A stretch of DNA of 32,136 bases from Alphaproteobacteria bacterium (GTDB lineage: Bacteria; Pseudomonadota; Alphaproteobacteria; ATCC43930; CGMCC-115725): assembly GCA_017353855.1 (NCBI GenBank), contig JAFMSA010000002.1, positions 1 to 32,136 on the forward strand, written 5' to 3'. Shown piece after piece: positions 9,653 through 18,228 of the stretch. The notes below the pieces were generated by a model, which saw only the letters and a program-made list of their open reading frames with translations, was not told where the DNA came from and searched no databases. A program made the position numbers and the translations under genes. Within the stretch, counting starts at the first letter, position 1; each line of letters starts with the position of its first letter.

Positions 9653-10460
9653 CGTGTTATCCTCCCTCAGTTAAGCGACGGCGAGCCGTGGCGATGGCTG
9701 CAGACGCGTAATCCTCGCTGTCGCTCGATCCGTCAATCGATAAGTCCACCGAAGAGCTGTTCGGTGGCTGTTGACCTCGTCAGTCAATTATTTGGCGCAG
9801 CTCGTAGCACACTATTAACTTTCAAACGATGCACGCGAGCGTCATCCTCCATGTTGCAACCGAAAGAGCAATACGCAGGTAACTCGTCGGGAACGAGGAT
9901 CTGTTCCACGGATCGCTTCCTGCGCTGCTCATTAGAATAATAGAAGCATCGCCCGCCGCCGTCAGGCGATTTCGGTGCCTCGGCATCATGCCCCGCGGAC
10001 TGGCGGTGCGCGCGGACCACGGCTTGCGATGGACAATGCATGCCGTCGGCTTCGTCGTCCGGAGTCCTGGCGCCTAGCTGCCGTCCTGCAACATTTACCA
10101 CGCGGGGTTGTTGGCTATTCCTGGCTACTTTCTGATCGCCACATCGAGTCCGAAGACAGGCTCGGCATCTCCTTTTCGAGCAGCAGATGAGTTCTCTGCA
10201 TCGGCGTGCCCGTCACGCGGAACCCGTGCTGGCAAGTCGGGCGCCGCCAGATCCGCCGACTGTACTTCGATCACCGCGCGTGACCGGCCGTGCCACAGCA
10301 CAGGCAGACTGGCATCGGGCAGTGCAGGCCTGTACGTATTGGGAAGCCGAGGTCGGCCGCCCTGTCCGCACCAGATGATAAGCCATCGAAATCAGCCAAG
10401 GACACAGCGTGGATGTCCGTCGCCGATTACTTCGGGAGCACCGTTTCCTAAGGTCCATTT

Positions 10461-10763
10461 CGATGACGCCCCCACGCCGGCGGCAGCAACGGCGGAGGGA
10501 GCGCAATGGATGTGATCTGGGCGGGTTGCCGGCCTGGACGCGCAGACGTGCACAAAGACGGTGGGTGCGCATCACGGTCGGCGCCAAAGTCGGGCGCGGG
10601 TGCCGGGACGGCCGGTCTGCGGGCCTTGCTGGCATGGTTGACCGAGGCCCGGTGCAGCCATGTGGCGAAGGCGATGTAACGTGGATCGCCGACCTGCTAG
10701 CCTGCGGGCTAATCTGCGGCCGCTTTGCGATCGGCGGGCGACCGACCACCATCGCTTCCGGCG
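10461..10763 (+). pseudogene. IS110-family remnant a: left flank + N-terminus with internal deletions
   Basis: gatgacgcc-cccacgccggcggcagcaacggcggagg..atggatgtgatct matches 12417 onward; joins directly to gtggatcgccgacctgct (cf. 12769) and then to gggcg.accgaccaccatcgcttccgg (cf. 13091). Confidence 0.8.
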
Positions 10764-10884
10764 ACTCTGCCAAGCAGCACCCAAATTCTGACTATCATTA
10801 CAAGCCAGGAGGCCATTCGCCTCGGCCGCAGTTTGGTCCGGAGCGTCGGCCATCCGGCCGACGAGTCTACAACCAGCATCTCGT

Positions 10885-11288
10885 CCGGGCATTCTGCCCG
10901 GGACACAAACCCATCCAGGCGACAATATCGCCTGCCGTCGCATAACGGCCCATGTCGATGCCGGTTTCCGCCAGGAGCCATGCCTGCCGACCGTTGATGC
11001 CGGGACGTTGCAGATCTCACGCGCGAAAGGGCGCCTGGCCGGCAGGCTCCCGCTCGTGATCTATCCGGGCAATCATCGTGCGATTTTGGCGCCCACGGCG
11101 CTGATCGCATCATCGCATCTCGAGGGTGTCGTACTGCTCCAGGTCGTACTACTGCAGGTCCGTTGACATCCGTCTTTGTGCCCGGGACGTTCTTGATGTG
11201 CGCGATGTTCGCGACGATCCAGCTCAAACTCGACGTCGCTCAGGATATTCCACACCGGTTTTCAGTAAACCCGATAACCTCCGAATAT
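10885..11288 (-). pseudogene. IS110-family remnant b (inverted): central region joined to C-terminal domain
   Basis: Minus strand: YRVYWKPVWNILSDVEFEL / VANIAHIKNVPGTKTDVN joined to ISAVGAKIAR...IDHERE.AGQAPFRA..EICNVPGING..AWLLAETGIDMGRYATAGDIVAWMGLCPGQNA. Confidence 0.82.
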
Positions 11289-11292
11289 CCAC

Positions 11293-11555
11293 GAGTTGCG
11301 CACGCTGCAACCGACCCGCAAACAGCTGGTACGCGGGCAGACAAGCCATGTCCAGCGGCTGCAAAAGACGCTGGAGGAGGCCAACATCCAGATCGACTCG
11401 GTCATTCCCGATGGCACGGGCCCCTCTGGTCGGGCGATGGACAAAGAGCAGCTATTTCGCGCCGCACTTCCAGCGCCTCAAGGCCGGCCGCGGCGACCCA
11501 AAAGCCACCTGCGCGGTGGCCGTATCGCTGCTCACCACGATCTGCCACGTGCTCC
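11293..11555 (+). pseudogene. IS110-family remnant c: central region joined to extreme C-terminus
   Basis: ELRTLQPTRKQLVRGQTSHVQRLQKTLEEANIQIDSVIPD, then by frameshift QLFRAALPAPQ / SYFAPHFQRLKAGRGDPKATCAVAVSLLTTICHVL (cf. SYFRAQFRRLKARRVAPKPSARWPHPLLTTIYHML at ~12213). Confidence 0.82.
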
Positions 11556-11610
11556 CATATATAGACCGACCTCCGTGCCGACGGCCGGCAAAGGCAGGCT
11601 ACATCAACCC

Positions 11611-11654
11611 GCCGGATTGCCGAACGTTTCGTCCGGTGCGGGTCGGCCGCGCGC
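11611..11654 (+). repeat. 44-bp dispersed repeat, copy 2
   Basis: gccggattgccgaacgtttcgtccggtgcgggtcggccgcgcgc; lies between IS110 fragments. Confidence 0.75.
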
Positions 11655-11701
11655 CGCCGGTGCGGGACTAGGAAGAAACAAACAATCGAAGCGCGGGCGA
11701 T

Positions 11702-11788
11702 CAGGCCATCACGCAGCCCGCCGCAACCCGCAACCGGCCGAAGATCTGCCTCATAGCCGAGCTTGGCAAGTTGAGTGACGAGCCGGGT
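11702..11788 (-). pseudogene. IS110-family C-terminal tail fragment (inverted)
   Basis: Minus strand RLVTQLAKLGYEADLRPVA, cf. HVAQLATLGYETNLRPVA at ~13190 (+). Confidence 0.6.
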
Positions 11789-11849
11789 GGGTTGTGAGCG
11801 TTTGTCAAAGTGATTGTCCCCAAGATCGCGATTCGCGGTGCCGTCCTGG

Positions 11850-12402
11850 CATCTGCATCTGCATCTGCAGCAGTACGATGCTGCGACCATGCGATCAGCG
11901 CCGTGGTCGCGGAAATCGCGACGGTAAATGGCCGCATCGATCACGAGCGGGAGGCTGCCGGCCAGGCACCCTTTCGCGCGCTGAGCCGTGAGATCTGCAA
12001 TGTCCCCGGCATCAATGTCCGGTCGGCAGACATGATCCTGGCGGAAACCGGCCTCAACATGGGCCGCTTTGCGACGGCAGTCCACATTGTCGCCTACACG
12101 GGTTTGTGCCCCGGGCAGAACGAGAGCGGCGGCAAACGAGAGCCCGCGCAACGGCGCTCCGTGGCTCAAGACCACGCTGGTGCAATGCGCGGTCCCGCCA
12201 TCAAGAAAAAGGACAGCTATTTCAGGGCGCAGTTCCGGCGCCTCAAGGCCCGCCGCGTCGCCCCCAAGCCATCTGCGCGGTGGCCGCATCCGCTGCTCAC
12301 CACAATCTACCACATGCTTAAGGACGGCACCGCGTATCGCGACCCTCGGAGCCGCTCACTTTGACGCTGAGCCCCGGTGAAGAAGGTCAACCGGCTCGCG
12401 TT
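11850..12402 (+). pseudogene. IS110-family remnant d: C-terminal (Transposase_20-type) domain
   Basis: ISAVVAEIATVNGRIDHEREAAGQAPFRALSREICNVPGINVRSADMILAETGLNMGRFATAVHIVAYTGLCPGQNESGGKRE...YFRAQFRRLKA...LLTTIYHMLKDGTAYRD.GAAHFD..VKKVNRLA. Confidence 0.88.
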
Positions 12403-12412
12403 TGTTAGAGTG

Positions 12413-13256
12413 TTTTGATGACGCCACCACGCCGGCGGCAGCAACGGCGGAGGGGACGCAATGGATGTGATCTATGAGCGGGTTGCCGGCCTGGACGTGC
12501 ACAAGAAGACCGTGGTTGCGAAGGTGCGCGTCATGGTCGGCGCCAAGGTCGAGCGCGAGTGCCGGACGTTCGCAACGACGACGGCCGGTCTGCGGGTCTT
12601 ACCGGCGTGGCTGACGGAGGCGCGGTGCAGTCATGTGGCGATGGAGGCTACCGGGTTTACTGGAAACCGGTGTGGAACATACTGAGCGACGGCGAGCTTG
12701 AGCTGATCGTGGCGAACGCCGCACACATCAAGAACGTTTCGGGCAGAAGATGGATGTCAACGACGCGACGTGGATCGCCGATCTGCTGGCTTGCGGACTG
12801 ATCCGCAGCAGCTTTGTCCCGGACGAGAAATTCCAGGAGTTGCGCACGCTGCAACGGACCCGCAAGCACCTGGTGCGCGAGCAGACCAGCCATGTTCAGC
12901 GCCTGCAAAAGACTCTTGAGGAGGCCAACATTAAGTCAAGCTTGACTCGGTCATTTCTGATGTCATGGGCGTTTCCGGCCGGGAGATGATCGAAGCCCTG
13001 ATCGCCGGTGAAAGCGACCCCCGGCGGCTTGCCCGGTTGGCCCACCGGCGGATCAAGGCGACCCGGCGGGCGCTTTGCGAGGCGCTCGATGGGCGGGTGA
13101 CCGATCACCATCGCTTTCGGCTGCGTCTGCATCTGGGTGCGGCAGAGCCCGTTTCCCAGTTGGACCCGGGGTCGAGGCAATGCTCCCGGAGCACGTCGCT
13201 CAGCTCGCCACCCTCGGCTACGAGACAAACCTCAGGCCGGTCGCGCACACCGCGTG
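12413..13256 (+). pseudogene. IS110-family remnant e: left flank + DEDD N-terminal domain + tail, lacking the C-terminal domain
   Basis: MDVIYERVAGLDVHKKTVVAKVRV...ATTTAGLRVLPAWLTEARCSHVAMEATG / YWKPVWNILSDGELELIVANAAHIKNV / MDVNDATWIADLLACGLIRSSFVPDEKFQELRTLQRTRKHLVREQTSHVQRLQKTLEEANIK / MGVSGREMIEALIAGESDPRRLARLAHRRIKATRRALCEALDGRVTDHHRF; several frameshifts. Confidence 0.92.
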
Positions 13257-14068
13257 ATGCCCGTGCCTCCCATTGGCTTATTTGTTGTTCGGCTCGCGGG
13301 TCTCGTCCCGACGCGTGGGGATTTCGCGATCACAACCAAGGGAATCCGCCAGCGCGAAAAAAGCGATATAGCAGCGCCTTTACCGGGCCGGTTGTGGGGA
13401 TGACTTACGTGCTTCCCCGGCATTATGCTCAAATCCAAGCTGCGCGAGACGCCCCTTGCGGGGCGCCCGCTTTGGCCTGCACCCCTGAATTTATGATTCC
13501 CCCAATCGCTACGTCAAAAGGCGCTCAACCGTTTGCCAAAGAGAGGGAAAAAAGCAAGTGAGACGTTTTTCTACAAGGCTGTTTCCTTGCGAGCGTTGCC
13601 GAAGAGCGACAGTAGCTTCACCTAGCCACCCGAGAACGTTTTTCGTATAAACCAGTAGTTAGGCTATCCAGAGTTCCTACAACCGTTCACTCGTTTACAG
13701 GGCCCCGTAACGAACGGTGGCTTTCGTGCTCGAGCCTCGTCCACGGCAGGAATGGAAGCTAGCCCGCAAATGAATTTTAGCAGGCTGAGCTCCACCGGGA
13801 TCAACGGCGCTCCAAGACCGCGCTTTCCCGGCGGGCCTGCTTCAAGACCAACTTTCGAATGGATTCCTCAGTTCTTCGAATCGATGCGGTCAGAGACCAA
13901 AAGGACCGGCGCGGGAGTCTTCGCCAACTCACGCGCTTCGGTTTGAGTCTTGTGGGCCAAAAAAATTCGCTCTTGTGAACGACCCGTTGCGTCCAGGTAA
14001 CTCAGGGGATAATCGTGCCACAAATGGGCAAGTCTGACTGCGCCTTTTTCCCTCGGTGAGATATCGGA

Positions 14069-14527
14069 CTAGGCTTTGGGCGGGACAACCTGACCGCGGA
14101 TCTCGCCGGCCGGATGCGCTTGGGTGTGAACATTGATATACCACTCGCCCGCCGTAAATTGCTGCGCCTGCTGTGGGGTCAGCGTCGCTTCGCCGGTGAT
14201 GGGGCTCGTCAAAGCACTTCCCTGCTTGCTCAACCAGACGACGGGGGGGCCATTTTTGCCTTGGGCCGCCGGGCCGTGAAAATGAGCCATCGTGGCCGGG
14301 CCTGAAAGGCCGTTGTAGGTCACTGACCAGGTTACGGTCCGCGTGCTCGGGTCGTAGGTGAGCTCGGCCGTGCCGCTCCCGCTGGTCTGCACCGGCGGCA
14401 CTTGCTGCGTACCGGACAGTGGCACCTTGAACGATACGGGTGCGGCCTGCGCCAATCCGACGCGCCAAACAGCCCATCCCAGAGCGGTGGTGGTCATCGC
14501 TGCCCGCCGCGACAACGTCTTACCCAT
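14069..14527 (-). CDS. CHRD domain-containing secreted protein with possible Tat signal
   Basis: MGKTLSRRAAMTTTALGWAVWRVGLAQA...SFKVPLSGTQQVPPVQTSGSGTAELTYDPSTRTVTWSVTYNGLSGPATMAHFHGPA...WYINVHTQAHPAGEIRGQV. Start at MGKT preferred over 14572. Confidence 0.92.
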   Translation of the reverse strand: MGKTLSRRAAMTTTALGWAVWRVGLAQAAPVSFKVPLSGTQQVPPVQTSGSGTAELTYDPSTRTVTWSVTYNGLSGPATMAHFHGPAAQGKNGPPVVWLSKQGSALTSPITGEATLTPQQAQQFTAGEWYINVHTQAHPAGEIRGQVVPPKA

Positions 14528-14720
14528 GCTTACCTCCTCCCGTTTGACGACTGTTCCGTATGAATGGATCATAAGACGACACGCGCTGCGCAGCTACAAT
14601 CACCATTCGGTATTGCCTGCGTTGCGCGCGCAGAACATTCGATACGCGTGCTCACATCGGCGATGTACCTCGAGCTTCTTCAGCTGCTCGCTGCCGGTGG
14701 CTGCTTGCAGGTCCGTTAGG

Positions 14721-14752
14721 GTGCGTCGGTGCGTCGGTGCGTCGGTGCGTCA
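14721..14752 (+). repeat. 8-bp tandem repeat, four units
   Basis: gtgcgtcg x3 + gtgcgtca. Confidence 0.9.
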
Positions 14753-15174
14753 GCGTGCAGCACCGTGCTCGCCACCCGCCAGAACGTCATCGCGGTCGTG
14801 ATGACCTCGCCCGTTCAGCGGAACATCGAGGGGAAGTTGGGAGAGATGCAGTAGGGCAGTGCACAAACTGGTTGCAATCGCACCCTGTTGGGGCAGACGG
14901 CCGTTTCCATTCGACCAGCTTTGGGTCCGTGCCGACCCGGCGCCTGCTTGGCCATCCGATGACCGGAGCGCCGAAACCGCCAAAACGCCCGCGCAATCGA
15001 ACCGGGATACCGCTCTCGATCGCCGTTACACCTTGTCCTCCGTGCCTCCGGTTCTGGCCGATCGTCTTCAGGACGAGCCGGTCATTCGACTTTCAGTAGG
15101 GTGGAGCCCCGGAAATCGGGCGACCGGTCTGCGCCATGAGAAGCAGACGAAACCGCGACGCGGATATCTGCCGT

Positions 15175-15623
15175 AACCGCCGCTTACGTGCCGACGCAGC
15201 TCACCGTCGCTGATTACCCCGCGCTCGTGCCGGGGGACAAGCCGATCGATACGGTCCGGTGGGGACCGTACTGATGGCCGCCAATCTCCAGGCGGGCTCC
15301 GACCGCTACCGAAACTTGGTGAATTTCGTCGACGCGTTTTTCACCGGGTTTCAATCGCTGCTCGAGCCGGGCACCATCCGAAATGGCGTGAGGTGAACAT
15401 CGCCGCGGAGCTTCCGGGCTGGCGACGCTTCTCGCCGGCCGAGCAGTGGCTGCAGCGTAATATGCAGCTCGCTGGCGCCCCCAATCCGCAGGACCTGAAG
15501 GAGGTCTTCTCGCGTTTCATCGACGAGCGGCAGCAGGCATCCGGCGGCGCGCCATTGACGACCGAACTGAAGAACGAGCTGTTCGGACAGTTCGAGCTCT
15601 GGCTAGAAGGCCAGCTCCACTGA
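15175..15623 (+). pseudogene. TAXI family TRAP transporter solute-binding protein, C-terminal remnant
   Basis: Across frames: AYVPTQLTVADYPALVPGDKPIDTV / VGTVLMAANLQAGSDRYRNLVNFVDAFFTGFQSLLEPG / HHPKWREVNIAAELPGWRRFSPAEQWL...; at least two frameshifts. Confidence 0.75.
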
Positions 15624-15734
15624 ACGGATTTACGTGAAGGCATCGGGCATTGGCGGCGTGCAAGCTCGGCCCTCTCTCCCGAACCGAGCCAGGTGCGGCT
15701 TCTGACTCTTCCCGCAGGCGGCCGCAGGCCGGGC

Positions 15735-16475
15735 GAGGTGCAACACCAAGCGCCCGTCCTTCACCGACGCGCGGGTGCGGCGCGCGCTTTCGCTCGCAAT
15801 CGACCGGTGGGGTGCCGCAGCAAAGCTGCAGCGTACGACTTCTTCAAATATGTGGGCGGCGTGATGCGGCCGGGCTCGAACATGGCCCACCCCCGAATCC
15901 GAGCCGGTCACCGTAGAAGTCGCCCGAAAAATCGAGTGCCACGTCGAACTCGCCGCTGTCGATCACCTTTTGCCAATCCCAGATGTTGCGCCCGTCCTGA
16001 GTTGTGGTGACCCCGAGCGTCCGCCAACTCTCGGCCAAGAGGTCGGCGCCGGCGTAATGCGGCATCGGGATATCGCGAACCATAAGGTTGAGTTTGAGAT
16101 CGTGGATCCCGGCCTCGTCGAGAAGCCGCTTGGCCTCCTCGCGTGAGGCGGCAATGTCGCGCGAAATGCCGGGTATCGACGACCCGACGATACAATTGAC
16201 CAGATACGTCTCGCATGACCTCTCCCCGGTATTACTCCGGGTCCACCGACCGCGTTCTCGACGCGCTCTACATCGGACAGGCAGTGACCGGCGATCCGCG
16301 CAAGCGTGCAAAGACCGTGCGGGATTTCGAGCGTCACGCTCTGACCGAGGCCTACACGGTTCCTCGCTTATGGTGGAACCGCATTGTCGCAACCTCGGCG
16401 AGCCTCAAGGGTGGAGTATCAGGCCAAGCCGATTTCATCGGCCAGGATCTGAGCGATGTCTGGCTCGAGCGTTAA
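15735..16475 (+). pseudogene. ABC transporter solute-binding protein (family 5, peptide type) with an internal inverted segment
   Basis: Plus: FTDARVRRALSLAIDRWGAAAKLQRTT / FFKYVGGVMRPGSNMA; minus (15908-16177): PGISRDIAASREEAKRLLDEAGIHDLKLNLMVRDIPMPHYAGADLLAESWRTLGVTTTQDGRNIWDWQKVIDSGEFDVALDFSGDFYGD; plus again: DDPTIQLTRYVSHDLSPV / YYSGSTDRVLDALYIGQ...ADFIGQDLSDVWLER*. Confidence 0.85.
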
Positions 16476-16507
16476 CCAAACGGTCCAACGTCCCGTGAGT
16501 AAAAGGG

Positions 16508-16525
16508 TCCCGACAGAAGTCGGGA
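16508..16525 (+). terminator. Hairpin downstream of the solute-binding protein pseudogene
   Basis: tcccgac-agaa-gtcggga; weak T content after it. Confidence 0.4.
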
Positions 16526-16647
16526 GCCTTATGGTGGGATAGCATGTTTCCTAAATCGGGACGGTTTACCCCGCCCCGTGAGCGCCCGTGAGCGTTGCTA
16601 GCTGCGCGACTGGAGCTCCCGGTCTAACCCACGGTAAAGATACTTGG

Positions 16648-17136
16648 ATGCTCAACGAGTTGGATGTGATGGACTGGGGCATTGTGGCGCGGGCCATTCA
16701 CGTTCTCGGGGTCGTCATCTGGATTGGCAGCGTGTGGCTCGTGACTACGGTGCTCCTGCCAGGAATGAAGGAAAAGTCGCGAGCAAACTGGGTTCGAGAA
16801 TTCGATGCGATCGAGCATCGCTTCGCGCCGCAAGCCCGAATTGCTGTACTGTTGGTCCTGCTCAGCGGCCTCTATATGCTCTATTACTACGACCTATGGG
16901 ACCGGTTCACACAGGTCGAATACTGGTGGATGGACCTTATGATCGGTGTATGGGTACTGTTTGCCGCACTGCTGTTCCTCGTCGAGCCATTCATCTTCCG
17001 CCATATCGTTCACAGTGGCGCCGGGCGTGCCCCCGAAGAAACTCTGGACCTGATGCTGTGGCTGCACCGCGTCATGTTGGCCCTTTCCCTGCTAGCCATC
17101 TTCGCAGCGATCGGTGGAAGTCATGGGCTTTTTTGA
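16648..17136 (+). CDS. CopD-like integral membrane protein
   Basis: MLNELDVMDWGIVARAIHVLGVVIWIGSVWLVTTVLLPG...; about four hydrophobic segments. ATG at 16648 preferred over 16588. Confidence 0.75.
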   Translation: MLNELDVMDWGIVARAIHVLGVVIWIGSVWLVTTVLLPGMKEKSRANWVREFDAIEHRFAPQARIAVLLVLLSGLYMLYYYDLWDRFTQVEYWWMDLMIGVWVLFAALLFLVEPFIFRHIVHSGAGRAPEETLDLMLWLHRVMLALSLLAIFAAIGGSHGLF

Positions 17137-17844
17137 TCGAGGCCAGCCACGAAGTACGAGAGCATCACGGAAGAATCGATCGGCGCGCGCTGGTGGCACG
17201 CTCTTATGCCAATGTCCGCCGCGATGGTGCCCGCGCCGATCTTCGGGAGCGCCTTGGCTGGGCGCGGGGATACTCCTATCGCCAAGAAGCATGAATTCTG
17301 GTGCTCCGCTCGGCGCGTGAGCGTGAGTATCGCGACGACATGCTCGCCGCGCATCAGAAACTCGGCGCGCTGCCGCGATCACTTTTCCGCGCTGGCTCGC
17401 TCTCTTTCGAGAGACAGTCGCGGAATGGTTCACGGAACCGCCCATCAACATCATCGATTGTCGCGCGCTGAAGGCGGCACGCAATCTCTCAAGCGCACTC
17501 GCCCACAGCGGCGAAAATGCAGCGTCCCGGGTACAATCGAATGGTCAATAATCTGAGGCTCGCCGGCCTCGAGGGAGCCGCGGCACCGCCTATATGTGAG
17601 CCCTTACGCCGCAATCTCAGAGACGAGAGTCAGGATCGCGCAGCGAAAGACGCGCGGAGGCCCGCTAGGGTTGCGGCCGGGAAACACGCCCAAGGGGCGA
17701 CCGAGCCGCGCTCGCCAGAGGTAAATTCCTCGTCCGTGGTCATAGGTACGCTTTCATGAGCGTTGCCTGCGATCGGTGTGTTGTCGAGAGACCCCAAACC
17801 CGCAATGCCGAGATCGGGAGAAAGGCCGGCTCCTTCCCTCTAGC

Positions 17845-18146
17845 CGAGGCCCACTTCTGCAACATGCGGGAGCTGAAATTCTCGATCACGATGTCGGAAA
17901 TCGCGATCGCCGCCGCTAAGGCTCTTTTGTGGACATTCGTGTCATTAATCCCGACGTGTTCAGATTACCCTCGAGATCCTGCGGCGTCGTGGTACCCGGC
18001 AGCCTGCCGCGCTTGTGTCCGGCCACTCGACTTTTATGATTCTCGATCCCAAGAAGAGCCCCGAGCCAATACGTGGCCCACAGGCCAGCACGTGCTGAGC
18101 TGACGTCCGCTCCGCGAAAATTTCTCGAGGGCTCGCGGACGAAAGC
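17845..18146 (-). pseudogene. CaiB/BaiF-type CoA-transferase, N-terminal remnant
   Basis: Minus strand across frames: NFRGADVSSARAGLWATYWLGALLGIEN / IIKVEWPDTSAAG / PQDLEGNLNTSGL..NDTNVHKRALAAAIAISDIVIENFSSRMLQKWA; resembles the family's N-terminus (..IVIENF..). Confidence 0.7.
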
Positions 18147-18228
18147 GTCGGTCTCCTGCTTGAGGGTAGCCGAGGAATAGCGCTCCGCGGGTGTCTGACG
18201 GTCTGCACGGCTTATCGCGTGCGCCCCG

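Noticed and set aside
11402-12313. 303-aa minus ORF
   Set aside because: Antisense to IS110 fragments that read as transposase on the plus strand; composition looks like a GC-rich shadow frame.
13450-13465. Strong hairpin cgcccc-ttgc-ggggcg after the IS110 locus
   Set aside because: Could be a terminator but lacks a T tract and a clear upstream gene.
17300-17548. Possible frameshifted coding remnant (..EYRDDMLAAHQKLGALPRSLFRA / ETVAEWFTEPPINIIDCRALKAARNLSSALAHSGENAASRV)
   Set aside because: Reads like protein across two frames, but I recognise no family and there is no clean start.
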